Shown here one piece after another: positions 20,001 through 30,015 of a stretch of DNA of 64,000 nt (its first letter is position 1; each line of letters begins with the position of its first letter). The DNA is from Emiliania huxleyi CCMP1516 (lineage: Eukaryota > Haptophyta > Isochrysidales > Noelaerhabdaceae): assembly GCF_000372725.1 (NCBI RefSeq), contig NW_005202113.1, positions 195,891 to 259,890 on the forward strand, given 5' to 3'. The position numbers were made by a program, and so were the translations under genes. The notes under the pieces are model-generated. The model worked only from the letters and a program-made list of their open reading frames with translations. It was not told the origin of the DNA and ran no database searches.

Positions 20001-21682
20001 ACGGGACGCAGCGCCGGTCGGAGATGTGCGCGACAAGGCTCACGGCACCGCGGCACCGCGGGCACGTTTACCCGACAACGGCAGCCGATTGGAGCGCCGC
20101 GTCGGCCGCTCTCGGACACAACGTGTCCAAGCGAGTCACCGAGAAGGAGGGCCTCGCCGCGCAGCTGCAGGATCTCCGGCTCGATAGCATGGAGCTCTCG
20201 GCGTTCGTGGACGAGCCGCAGGAGGAGGAGGAGGAGGGCGGGGCGGAGGAGGAGGGGGAGGAGGGCTCGGGCGAGGCCGGAGGCTCGACCGACGCGGCCG
20301 ACGGCGGGACGGCGAGCTCGGCGGAGGGCGAGGGTCGCCAGCCGGGCTGGCCGTTGGAGAAGGGCGTGAGCACAGCGGCGATCCGGAGGTCGCTGCAGGT
20401 GGGGAACGTCGTGGAGGTCCTCTGGGCCGTCCGGCAGGATGGAGACCCAGAGGTGTACCTCGCTCGCGTCGAGGAGGTCATGAGAATCAAGATAAAGATT
20501 CGCTGGCTGCACGAGGATACCGAGGAGGAGAACGTGTACGTGGAGTGCCCGTTCTTCACCAAGGTGGAGACATGGTCGATGAAACAGCTGTGGAACCCTG
20601 TCTCTGATGTGAGCCAGATTGGCTCGGCAGAGGCGCCTCGCTGGCGCCGCAGCGCGATAGCTGAGGACGCCGAGGCGGCTAGAGCCGCTGCCAACCGCGC
20701 CGAGGGTGGGGGGGTGTCGTGGGACACGATCATATCAGACATGGAAGCCCGCAGGAAGGGAGAAGAGACGGGAGGGGAGGACGAGGTCGAGGACGAGGCG
20801 CTGTTTGCCGGCAGACCCGGCTCCGACGACGAGGAGGTGGAGGTCGAGCTGGTGGAGCCAGAGCTACAGGGACCGCCCCACTTGCGCGTCGGCGAGGCTG
20901 GCTACATCTCATCTTACCACCGGCAGTGGTTCAGCGACTCGAACCTCGCCAACGCACACTACGTAGACGAGCGTCCAGACGGCGAGAGTGGCGCCGACTC
21001 GCCGCTGCGGTACAACTACCCCCGCGACGTAGCCTCGGCATGCAGCATCTTCCGTCAAAGAGGAGGGCAGCGGGTGCTGCAACTCTGCGACTGCGTGATG
21101 TTGCAGCAGGTCTGCGACGGCGCCCATTGGCACAACGTCGCGCTCATCGGGCCTCAGCGGCTCGCCGTGCACTGGGAGCCGTTCGGCACCAGCATTTTCA
21201 GCCGCACGCATCCTCTAGCGCGCGTTCGGGACGCCTTCGACGCGGCGCCAAAGGACACGGGCTGGCAGCTAGTCAGCGTGACGCTCAACTTGCAGAGCGA
21301 CGGCTACCAGTGCGGGCCGTGGGCGCATTGGTTCCGCCGCCGCCTCTTCGCCTACTGCGCGGACGACGAGCTGATGAGCAAGCAGTCCTTTGCCGAGTAC
21401 CTCTCGACCAGCCCGGGCATCAGCCCGCTCGGAGCGCTCAGGACCAGGAGGGAGCGAGAGGCCGCCGGCGCAGCAAACACGGCCTTCATGCACGAGGAGC
21501 GCGTGCGGCTGCGCTGGCTCCTCCGGGCAGCGGCGCGAGAGGACGCGCTTCCCTACGAGCATCCGCTGCAGGACGCCTTCCGCCGAGCAGGGGCTGCGGC
21601 GGCAGCGCGCGCGGACGCGGTCGTGCTCGACGAGGGCTTGGAAGGCGATGAAAAGTACTTCGACCTCTGTGACGACTCGTGA
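17095..21682 (+). CDS. transposase-like protein with Tudor/BAH-like insert and C-terminal Ulp1-like protease
   Basis: Two exons. Exon 1 is 17095 to about 18765 (GAG|GTGAAG donor) or 18783 (GAG|GCGGCT); exon 2 is 18932-21682, after a strong polypyrimidine tract and GACGCAG. Both donors keep the frame; about 1475 residues. The N-terminus is basic (KKKPAHGRKAKG), then coiled coil. The order FCVSDGTASN, CLSHVINN, GGVDTRWLYW matches the spacing of RNase-H-like hAT/KDZ transposases (first Asp, C-x-x-H insert, TRW). Next come an acidic linker, a Tudor/BAH-like block (VGNVVEVLWAVRQDG, YLARVEEVM, IRWLHED) and a C48-type protease with HWHNVALIG and NLQSDGYQCGPWAHW supplying His, Gln and Cys. Zisupton and Dileera transposons also carry Ulp1 domains. 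The third catalytic acid was not identified, so transposase activity is inferred. Confidence 0.75.
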
Positions 21683-21911
21683 CGGCCTGCACAGGTCGCC
21701 CTGGTCGCCGTCGCCGTCTCGCCGCCTCATCCGCCAACACGGCCGTCGCCGCCAGGGCCGCCACTGCCATCGCCATCGCCGTCGCTGCTTCGCCCACCAC
21801 TACCAGGGCCGTTGCTCTACCGCTCCCCAAGCGTATTGCCGGTGCTGTCACGGGCTGCCACTCCTAGTACCTTGCTGCTCGGTCGCGTTCAGTCTAGGTC
21901 GACACGCTACC

Positions 21912-22590
21912 CTGCCGTTCGGGCGCCGCTCACCGCTTCGCAGCGAGCCCGGGCTCTGTAAACATCTCCGTCGCGAGCTGCGCACGCCCCGCGGGTCCGT
22001 GTGACTGTAGCTGTATCTCCCAAACATCTCTCACAGCTCAAAGCGATCTCCCCTAATCTCCACGGCTCGAGATTGCACGAGATAAAAACGGCGCTTTCGA
22101 GGTGGTTCGCCGGAATCTGGATAGGGGAGCGCGTAGAACGCGCGCTGCTGGTGTGCACAGAGCCCGGGATGGCCAGCATCCGCCCTCGTGGTCGCGAACA
22201 GCGCCGGTCGGCGCGTGCGGCTCTGGCAGCCGCCCGGCCGCGTCGGAGCTGCAGAGAGCGGCACGCGGCCCGGTGCCGTTCGGGCGCCGCTCACCGCTTC
22301 GCAGCGAGCCCGGGCTCTGTAAACATCTCCGTCGCGAGCTGCGCACGCCCCGCGGGTCCGTGTGACTGTAGCTGTATCTCCCAAACATCTCCCGCAGCTC
22401 AAAGCGATCTCGGCCTAATCTCCACGGCTCGAGATTGCACGAGATAAAAACGGCGCTCTCGAGGTGGGGCGCCAAGATCTGGATAGCGGAGCGCGTAGAA
22501 CGCGCGCTGCCGATGTGCACAGAGCCCGGGATGGCCAGCATCCGCCCTCGTGGTCGCGAACGGCGCCGGTCGACGCGTGCGGCTCTGCGT
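21912..22590 (+). repeat. 360-bp tandem direct repeat, ~1.9 copies
   Basis: Copy 1 spans 21912-22272 and copy 2 spans 22273 to about 22590, starting at TGCCGTTCGGGCGCCGCTCA. The copies are almost identical, with a few substitutions. They lie between the stop of the transposon gene and its right terminus, where subterminal repeats of DNA transposons usually sit. No coding potential is evident. Confidence 0.9.
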
Positions 22591-23057
22591 CAACCAGTAC
22601 GGAGCCCGAAATGCGTCCAAAAGTAAAAAAATCAGCTTTCCGCGCCTCTTCACTGCTCGCCGCCGCGCAGGCGCGTTCCGGGGGCCCAGTGGAGCATTTC
22701 ATCTAGTGGCGGCACCAGCTCTAGAGAAATTTATAATTTCTCAGTGGGGTTTTGACATAGTGTCGTGCAGGTGCGGGGACAGGTCCCCGGATTTCCGTTA
22801 ACTCACACAGCATGTGTCAGCATCCGCACAGAGACCACAGTTCCACACCCTTTACGAGCAGCCGCGCTCCGCCCCTACGCCCTAGCTCCGCCCCCTCGAC
22901 CCGTCGACCCTTCGCGCGTCCCAGAGTGAGAGAGCTTCGCCTGCCAGCATCCAGCATTTTTTTTTCGTATGCCGCGGCGGTCGCGGATGTGGGATGAGTG
23001 AGGTCGCGACACGCACCCGACACGTTCTCTGACACACTACGTCAAGGGTATGTTTAG

Positions 23058-24671
23058 TTAGAAGAGGGGCCCCCGCGGCATCTGGCGCTCGTGCGCGAGA
23101 TTCTTGCGCTTGGCTGGCAAGTACTGCAGGAGGTAGAACTGCGCCGCGTTGAAGGCGATCCCCACGAGCTGCACGTAGACCTGCCGGTACCACGGCGCGG
23201 GCTTGTCGTCGGCCGGCAGTGGGCAGTGCGCCTCGAGCTCGGCGCCCTCCTCGCTGCGCAGCTGCACCTCCGCCGCCATTTGCGCGTCAAACGCAGCTTG
23301 CGCGCGCGCCGCCAGCCGCTCCGCCGCCCGCCGCGCCTCGCCGCAGCTCGGCAGAGCCGAACGCACCGCGGCGCGGAAGCGGCGGGCGTGGGCCTTGCGG
23401 AGCCGGCGTGCTGCCGGCATGTACCGGCGAGCGGCGTGCATTCGCTCGACGAGGTCGCCGCAGAACTCGTCGAAAGCGGCGGCGCGCAACGCGGCGAGGT
23501 GCGACTTTGCCAGCCGCAGCGACGCCGCGGCCAGGAGGCGCCGCAGCGAGCGCTCCGTCCCGGCGAGGGTGTCGGTACGCGCGCCCGCCGGCGCCGCCGC
23601 GTCCTCAAAGCGGGCGAGGCAAGCGGCGAACATGCCGTCGAGCTCGCGGCCAAAGTGGCGGCTCGGGTTGAGCGACTCGTCGCTCTGCCGCTCCCGCAGC
23701 GCCGCGCAAGTCGCCTCGGCCTCGGCGCGCGCCGCCTCGGCCCCCGCCTCGCAGCGCAGCAACCCCTCCCACTCTGCCGGCGTCGCGGGCAGTGGTCGCT
23801 GCAGCGCTTCCTCCTGCCGATCCGCGAGCGGCGCCGCGGCGCCGCTGCGCGCGGAGCGGTCGCCCCGCAATAGCGTGCGCAGCAGCCGCGGCACCGCGGC
23901 CACCGGGAGCGCGGCGGTGCCGAACGCGCCGCGAGACCGCAGCAGGTACTCTTGGGACGAAGGCTGCAGCAACATCGAGAGGAGCCGGCGTGCCGCGGCG
24001 TCGGCGCCGGCGCCGCAAGGCACGGCGACGTGCGAGGCCTCGAACAGAGGGGCGCCGGCGCCGGCGCCGGCACGCGCCTCAAGCTGCCCTCTCAGCCGCT
24101 CGACGCACCTCGCCGCCGCCGCCGATGCCGCCGCCGCCGCCGCCTTGTCCGAGAGTGGCCTGGCAGACTCGGGGAAGGACACGAGGAGCGCCAGCTGCCG
24201 CGGCGGCGCGCCGGTCGCGCCGAGCGAAGCGAGCGCCTCCACGAGCGCGTCGCAGACGGCCACTGCGCGCGGGCAGGTGCCGCCACCCTCGGACGGGAGC
24301 GGCACCAGCCAGACATCGGACATCGCTAGCGCCGGCAGCGGCATCCTCCGCAGCTGGCCGCCCAGCTCCGAGGCAGCGTCGGAGGTGGACGCGGGCGCGA
24401 GGAGCAAAAGAGCCGGCGCGGGAGCGGGGCCCAGTGGGCAGCACAGGTCGGCGAGCAAATCCGGCGAGTCGAAGAAGCTCGTGCCAAAGATGCCGTTGAG
24501 CAGCTCGCCGCCGCCCGCGAGCAGCGAGGCGACCGCATACGGCTGGTCGTCCGGAGCGATCGAGCGGCGCAGCGCAGGCAGCTCGACGAGGCGGGTGGCG
24601 GTGGCGCCCGCCAGCGAGAGGAGGAGCGCCACCCGCACCGCGAGCACCACCCGCACCGACGTGGCTGGCAT
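23058..24671 (-). CDS. membrane protein, possibly a degenerate atlastin/RHD3-type GTPase
   Basis: A single exon of 537 residues from the ATG at 24671, which begins a signal peptide or anchor (VRVVLAVRVALLLSLAGATA). Near the N-terminus GGGELLNGIFGTSFFDSPD resembles the region around the P-loop of RHD3/Sey1-type large GTPases (KSTLLNxLFGTxF), but the GKS/T residues are absent. The middle and C-terminal parts are long Ala/Arg-rich helices, and the end has one membrane helix (VYVQLVGIAFNAAQFYLLQYL) and a basic tail. If the resemblance is real it is a pseudo-GTPase; it may equally be an unrelated secreted helical protein. Function unknown. Confidence 0.6.
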   Translation of the reverse strand: MPATSVRVVLAVRVALLLSLAGATATRLVELPALRRSIAPDDQPYAVASLLAGGGELLNGIFGTSFFDSPDLLADLCCPLGPAPAPALLLLAPASTSDAASELGGQLRRMPLPALAMSDVWLVPLPSEGGGTCPRAVAVCDALVEALASLGATGAPPRQLALLVSFPESARPLSDKAAAAAASAAAARCVERLRGQLEARAGAGAGAPLFEASHVAVPCGAGADAAARRLLSMLLQPSSQEYLLRSRGAFGTAALPVAAVPRLLRTLLRGDRSARSGAAAPLADRQEEALQRPLPATPAEWEGLLRCEAGAEAARAEAEATCAALRERQSDESLNPSRHFGRELDGMFAACLARFEDAAAPAGARTDTLAGTERSLRRLLAAASLRLAKSHLAALRAAAFDEFCGDLVERMHAARRYMPAARRLRKAHARRFRAAVRSALPSCGEARRAAERLAARAQAAFDAQMAAEVQLRSEEGAELEAHCPLPADDKPAPWYRQVYVQLVGIAFNAAQFYLLQYLPAKRKNLAHERQMPRGPLF

Positions 24672-25892
24672 ATAACACGCACACATACTTCGGCGACCGC
24701 CGCGCTGGCTCTCTTTCCTCAGCAGACGCCACGTCGCGTCTCGGCGGCGGCAGCTGCTTCGGCCGCGACCGAGCAAGCGAGCACGACGCGCCTCCGCGGC
24801 GAAAGAATTCCGACCCGGTTGCGGCGTGCCGCCCCGCATGCCGCATGCTCTCCTGGAGATGTCTGCTCTATTTATTCCCGCATGCCGCGGCTCAGCTTCA
24901 GGTGAGTTCATCTTGCCGGCGGTACCCGACGCTGCTCGAACGGCAGTTGTCGACCGCCGGCAGTTGACCGGTGTCGGCAAGATGAAGTCCACTGCGCTCG
25001 AAAAAACTACCACCGGAAGCGCCTCGCCGAGGCGCACAATAGTCCCCGTCAGCGCCACGCGCGAGAGCATGTGTCCACTGTGCAACGCGGCGGCGCGATG
25101 AGTCACGGGACGACCGACGGAAGCCGGATTAAGCCACAAAACTCGCTCATTCAGAGCTCAGGTTTTCACCGATTTGCAACAAATCTCTCCGATTTGCTGT
25201 GGGCGTTCCGTTGGCTGAAATAGTGATCAAACCGACCAAGTTAAGCGAATATTGGTCCAACGAAAACGGCACTAGTTAAGGGCAAAAACCGATTGGCTGT
25301 GGGGGGCGTTAGAGAGAGAGAGACTTCTTCTTGATCTTGTGTTAGAGTACAGTTGTTTGGTATTGCTAAAAATCTCTCTCTCTAAACTCGAGGGGCCAAA
25401 ATACGCCGCGAGGAGGACGGAGTTGCGCCGAGAAGAAGCCGCGAGAGCAAGGGATCGGCGGGCAGCGGCGGCGCAGCAGAACGAGGCAGACAGAGGAGAG
25501 CGACGCGACAAGGAGGATGAAGCGACAGGAGGGAGAACGACGAGAGTGGGACGACCGCGAGGTGGCATGAAGGTTGCAGCGAGAATCGGCGTTGCAGCGA
25601 GAATCGGCGAGGGACTGCGAAGAGAGATAGGAAGAGGCAGACGCCCAAGGGTGGGCGACGGCTAATAAATAAATAAATAAAACGGACACCTCTACTGTGA
25701 GATGGGTAAAAAGGAACAGGTCCCCGCCCTTTGCGATCTTTTTGTGCAGGGTTCTTTTGTGGGTGTGGTCGGCGACTAGCCGGGGTCGTCCTCCCGATGG
25801 GGGACTAGCACTAGCCGTCTTCCACATGGTCTCTCGGGTCCCCCTGCTGCTCCTAATCTCTTCGACGGCTAGCACCACACTCCTCTCCTTAA

Positions 25893-25975
25893 ATCCCTTG
25901 TGTGGTGGCGGCGTGCCGTCCTCCCATCCCTCCCTTGGGTTGTCTGTTTTCTTTCTCTTTCTTAAGAGTTCCCTG
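25893..25975 (+). repeat. short dispersed repeat, copy 1
   Basis: Core TGTGGTGGCGGCGTGCCGTC then CTCCCATCCCTCCC and a T/C-rich tail (TTTTCTTTCTCTTTCTTAAG). Three further copies lie at 26077-26172, 29388-29454 and 29756-29830. All are in the same orientation and all end in a polypyrimidine run like a 3' splice site. Confidence 0.8.
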
Positions 25976-26076
25976 GCGGTCCGTTTTCTTTCTTTCACAG
26001 CAGACTGGCACTCACACAAATGGCACACAGCCGAGGGGAAGAATTTCACGACGCGAAAGCCGTAACCCGTATATGT

Positions 26077-26172
26077 CTGTGTGTGGTGGCGGCGTGCCAG
26101 GCGTGCCGGGTCCCACCGGCACCGTCCTCCCATCCGCATCCTTCCTTGGCGTGGCTGTTTTATTTCTTTCTT
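26077..26172 (+). repeat. short dispersed repeat, copy 2
   Basis: Same core as copy 1, but split after GGCGGCGTGCC by an insertion of about 28 bp (a partial internal duplication, GGCGTGCCGGGTCCCACC). The T-rich tail ends TTTATTTCTTTCTTAGG. Confidence 0.75.
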
Positions 26173-26423
26173 AGGAGGCTGCCAACCACATTAAAATCAT
26201 GATTAAAATAGTCATAGTCATCACGCCCCTCGGCCTCTCTATCTGCACTCTGGTGCCTAGCCATGCCACATGCCCACGAACAGACACACACGGCAGGCCC
26301 ACTGACACTACAGATCCCTCGCGCCGCGCTCCGCCGCCCCACGGTCCACAGCCCCACGGGGTCCTCTCTCACGTCTCAGCGCCGCCCCACGCCCCACGCC
26401 AGCCCCAGCGTCCACGCGCCCCC

Positions 26424-29307
26424 TTACTGGATCTTGCTCGCCAGCGTGGAGACCCCCGACTGCAGCGAGGAGGACATGGTCGAGGTGAGCGCTTTGATGC
26501 GCTTCGAGTCGATGCTCGGCGCGGCGATGCCGAGCCCCGACAGCCCCCCGGTGAGCGAGTCCAGCCCCGGCTGCTGCATCGGCTGCGGCGTCGGCGCGCC
26601 GCCCGCCGAGGGCAGCCGCTTCACCTCCTCGAGGAAGGAGGCGGAGTTGTGGATCGTGGTCCCTCCGAGCAGCACGCGCACGCCGGGGTTGGCTGTGTTC
26701 ATCTCGGAGACGTAGCGCGACTCCTCGTACGTGACGCCGCCCACCATGAAGACGATCACCTCGACGGGCGCTCTCCGCTTCGCGCCGGCCGTCGGCGGCT
26801 CGCTGCCGAGGTGCGGGTACCTACAGCCGGCGCGACTTCCGCGGCTGAGCCGGCGCGGGCGTGGGCAGGCGGCGACCGTGTGCGGGTGGCGGTTGCTGAG
26901 TCTCGGTGAGGGTGCCCTTGAGCAGCGCGTCGAGGGTCTGCGCGAGGTAGGGCGAGTGCTGCGTGTAGACGTTTTGCACGCCCTTGATGTTCCGCTGCAG
27001 GCTCTTCTTGGTCGCCGCGAGCCTGCAGCCGGGGGAGGGGCCGCGGGGCACGGGTGGGGGCGGGGGTGGGGTGGCGGGAGGCGGGGGTGGGGTGGCGGGA
27101 GGCGGAGGCGGGAGGCGGAGGCGGAGGCGGGAGGCGGGAGGCGGGAGGCGGGAGGCGGGAGGCGGGAGGCGGAGTCGAGCGGCATCGGTCGTCAACGAGA
27201 GGGAGGGAGGGAGGGGCGGGGGCGGGAGCAAGATGGGAGGGTCGCGCGCGCCATGTCTTGTTGGAGAAGAGGTCGCCGCTGCGCACGGCCGCGCCGCAGT
27301 GGGCCAGCATCTGCGAGACGGCCTGCCGCGCGTCCGCGCCGAGCATGTCGCAAAAGGTGTCGATGCGGTTCGAGGGCTCCTTCTCGTACCGCAGCGCGTA
27401 GAGCAGCACGAGGCGCAGCTTGTTCTGGTCGGCGATCGACGGCTTGCGCAGGAGCGCGAGCACCTCTGTGACGGCGGAGGAGTGGTCCTCGGTGCAGGCG
27501 AGCTCCTGCTCGACTTGCGAGACCTGCGAGGCACGCGCCGCGGCCGGGTCGGTGCGCGGTGCCCAGCCGCGCGCGAGCCTCTCTCCCCGCCCGAGAGGCG
27601 CGTCGCCTCCATCAGCTGCTGCGACTCGACGAGCCGGTTGATCTCGCCGAGCAGGGTGACGTGCTTGGAGACGTCGCCCGACAGCTTCTTGAACTGCGGG
27701 TACGCCTGGCGGTGGAGGAGGAGGGGGGGGGGTGTGAGCCCTCCCGGTGAAGAGGTGTGTGCTGGCCGCTGAAGCAGCAGCAGACGCGCCTCGACAAACT
27801 GCTGCATGTCGGCGATGGAGCCGATGTTCTTTGTCGACTTTGTCTTTGCCTGGAAGGCGTCGAGCAGGCCCTTGACGTTCTCGGCGAGGTCGCCGTAGTT
27901 GAGGAGCATATTGTCCGCGAAGAAGGCGTCCTGCACGCGCGCGGGGAGGAGGGTCCGAGAGGGGTCCGAGGAGGGTCCGAGGAGGGCTCCGGAGGGGTCC
28001 GAGAGGGCTCCGAGAGGGGTCCGAGGAGGGGTCCGAGGAGGGGTCCGAGAGGGGTCCGAGGAGGCAAGAGGTGGCTACTCCTCGGGCCGAGGCGATGGCA
28101 GTGGAGACGGCTCGGGCGTAGCAGGCGATGGAGGGTGTGCTGCGACGGCTCGGGCGAGGGCGGGTGTGGCGGTGGCGACGGGCGGGGCGGGCGGCGCCTG
28201 GTCGGCAGAGAGCACCAGCTGCTGCAGCTCCTTGTCCACGCCTGTTCACAGCAGGAGGTGTGAAGAGACGCTGTTCACAGCTCCTTGTCGACGCCTGCAG
28301 CCACACGACAACAGCCCCGCGACACACGCGACACACACGCCCGCGCAGACGCGCGCCCGATCCCCGCGTGGCCAGCCGCTCTCTGCTCTCCGCCAGCCGC
28401 TCGCGCGAACAACCGCTCGCCGCCAAACCCTCTCCCTCTCCCCTCTGCGCGTGTGGGCGCGGCCGCCCCCGCCCCGCCCCCGCCCCCGCCCCCGCCCCCG
28501 CTCGCGCAGGGTCTGCTCGCCTGGCGCGCCGCGCAAGTCGACGCGGTTGTTGGAGATGCCGACCAGCTCGTGCACCATCGCCTGGTACGTCCACTGGCTC
28601 AGCAGCGGCGTCACCGGGTCGTCCCTCCGGTCGACAATCAGCAGCAGCGGCGGCACATCCGGCCGCCGGAACGCAAACAGGTCCGGGTCCGCGTCCATTG
28701 TGCCGAGGACGGTCTCGGCGACCCGCTGGGCGACCTCGGAGCTGCGCTGGTAGCGGATCTGCGGCCGCTTCTTGAGCGAGAGCAGCAGCGAGCACACGCC
28801 CTGGTGCAGCCGGTCGAAGACGGCCTGCTCCCACACGCTGCCAGACAGGCCGGCGATCGAGCCGACGTTGAGGTGGAAGAGGTCGGGGGTGACGGGGAGG
28901 TAGTCGGCGAAGTACTCGTGCACCTGCTGCACCACCTCGTGCTCGTCCGCCTCCGCCAGCTGCTGGATCATCCCGTCGCGCGTCGTGTTTGAGAAGAAGA
29001 GGTGGTACTCGCCAAACCGAGGCTCGCGCAGCTCCGACTGGATGCGGCGCAGGTTCTCGGCGGTCGGCCGCACAAAGTAGCACGCCTTGAGATGGGGCAT
29101 CTTCTCTCCCGCCTGCCGCTCGATCGTGTCGGTCATGAAGACCTCGTGCTGCAGGACCTGCGTCTGCGTAAACACCATCGATACGACGCCGGTCGTCTCT
29201 GCGTCCATCACGAGTACCTTCATGCCGGGCACGTCGGTGCACATCCGCGTGACGTAGTCCCGCACCGTCTGGATGGTGTTGGACCGAGCCACGCTGGAGG
29301 ATGCCAT
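26424..29307 (-). CDS. VPS45: Sec1/Munc18-family vesicle fusion protein VPS45
   Basis: Seven exons: 28521-29307, 28198-28241, 27790-27930, 27607-27705, 27252-27523, 26897-27022, 26424-26820; about 621 residues against ~570 in the family. The protein reads as VPS45 throughout: IVDRRDDPVTPLLSQWTYQA, VHELVGISNNRVDL, AFFADNMLLNYGDLAENV, DVSKHVTLLGEINRLVE, QVEQELACTEDHSS, KLRLVLLYALRYEK, GVQNVYTQHSPYL and EVIVFMVGGVTYEESRYV. It chaperones the syntaxin-16/Tlg2-type SNARE for endosome-to-Golgi fusion, in the cytosol and on membranes. All six introns are GC-AG, with donors AG|GCGAGC, AG|GCGCCG, AG|GCGCGT, AG|GCGACG, TG|GCGCGC and CA|GCAACC. Splice joins were fixed by frame and homology on both sides. 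Introns 2 and 5 (gene order) contain minisatellites. Confidence in identity is very high. Confidence 0.95.
27045..27175. repeat. GGGAGGC minisatellite in VPS45 intron 5
   Basis: Runs of GGCGGGAGGCGG and GTGGCGGGAGGCGGGGGTG units fill most of a 229-nt intron. The tract is G-rich on the plus strand and therefore C-rich in the transcript; the plus strand could form G-quadruplexes. Confidence 0.85.
27945..28066. repeat. GGGGTCCGAGGA minisatellite in VPS45 intron 2
   Basis: About ten imperfect 11-13-bp units (GGGTCCGAGGA, GGGCTCCGAGA) inside the intron between exons 2 and 3 of VPS45. In the transcript it reads as CCTCGGACCC repeats. Confidence 0.85.
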
Positions 29308-29387
29308 GGGGATTGGTGCGGGTGGTGCGGCGCGCGCTGCCTCACACGGCGCTCACAAAACAAAGAAAAGTAGGTGCGTCGTACGAA

Positions 29388-29454
29388 AATCCCTGGGTGG
29401 GCGGCGTGCCGTCCTCCCATCCCTCCCTTGTGTTCTGTTTTGTTTCTTTCTTTA
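29388..29454 (+). repeat. short dispersed repeat, copy 3
   Basis: GGGCGGCGTGCCGTCCTCCC and CATCCCTCCC with tail TTTTGTTTCTTTCTTTA. It sits immediately left of the dispersed repeat copy B (29473-29697). Confidence 0.8.
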
Positions 29455-29472
29455 TCGTCGCGAGCCCATGTC

Positions 29473-29697
29473 GGGTGTTTACTAGCTCCGAGTAGAGGGG
29501 GCGTTCTGCTGCTAGGGGAAACCCAGCGCGCGGTACTATAAACCCTCGGAGACGCGTGTTTACTTTATGGCCCCTTCCCTGCGAACGCGCACCCCCCCAG
29601 GGAGGCTAGGGCTCTCTAGCCCGTAACCCGCTCCAAGATCCCGTTCGTCCGGCCCGCTGGGTGCGCTTCTTAGCTCCCCGGCCCTCTGGGTGTGAGG
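29473..29697 (-). repeat. dispersed ~210-bp repeat, copy B (inverted relative to copy A)
   Basis: Reverse complement of 4823-5029 with scattered differences and some small indels. It is bracketed by copies 3 and 4 of the short GTGGCGGCGTGCC repeat, so the two families may be parts of one composite element. Confidence 0.75.
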
Positions 29698-29755
29698 CTG
29701 CCGACTGCGGCATTCCTCAAGTTGCTCCAACGTCCAAGCCTACTCCTCTCTTTCT

Positions 29756-29830
29756 AATCCCTGTGTGTGTGGTGGCGGCGTGCCGTCCTCCCATCCCTCC
29801 CGGCGCGCCGTTTTTGTTTCTTTCTTTTAG
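29756..29830 (+). repeat. short dispersed repeat, copy 4
   Basis: GTGTGGTGGCGGCGTGCCG, then TCCTCCCATCCCTCCC and tail TTTTTGTTTCTTTCTTTTAG. It lies immediately right of dispersed repeat copy B. Confidence 0.8.
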
Positions 29831-30015
29831 AGCGTCACGCCACTGGTTCGCGCGACGCACCGTGTCCGTGAGGGTCTGAACACTGCTCCCTTCGAATAGT
29901 GAGGTGGCAGGCCCCGCTCACCGCGAGGCCGACGGTCTGCTGGCACGACCACCCGCTCGGCGCTCTGCCGATGCTCATCTCGGCTGCACCGCCCACGGAG
30001 AGCTCGCGCTCCTGT

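Larger units (their letters stand above)
16531..22762 (+). mobile_element. complete-looking DNA transposon with Ulp1-type protease gene, 6.2 kb
   Basis: The ends are perfect 14-bp inverted repeats, CACTATGTCAAAAC at 16531-16544 and GTTTTGACATAGTG at 22749-22762. Immediately outside both ends is the same hexamer TCGTGC (16525-16530 and 22763-22768), read as a target-site duplication. Inside lie a subterminal hairpin (16850-16921), one large spliced gene (17095-21682) and a two-copy 360-bp direct repeat before the right end. TIR, TSD and an open transposase-like gene suggest a recent insertion. The CACTA start recalls CACTA elements, but a 6-bp duplication does not fit them (usually 3 bp) nor hAT or Zisupton (8 bp). 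Superfamily left open. Confidence 0.85.
24672..26423. other. intergenic region between the membrane protein gene and VPS45
   Basis: No gene is supported. It contains a 12-bp inverted repeat TTCATCTTGCCG/CGGCAAGATGAA with arms at about 24905-24917 and 24974-24987, which faces both ways near the start of the minus-strand gene and could be regulatory. It also has GAGAGA runs near 25310-25385, a duplicated GTTGCAGCGAGAATCGGC at ~25572-25610, and two copies of a short dispersed repeat (separate entries). Confidence 0.5.

Noticed and set aside
16531-22762. Assignment of the transposon to the CACTA superfamily on the basis of its CACTA ends
   Set aside because: CACTA elements make 3-bp duplications and have a different transposase; here the flanking match is 6 bp and the motifs are hAT/KDZ-like.
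25339-25665. 108-codon plus-strand frame near 25.5 kb
   Set aside because: Arg/Glu/Ala-rich, includes an 18-bp tandem duplication and a GA microsatellite; no supporting start context or homology.
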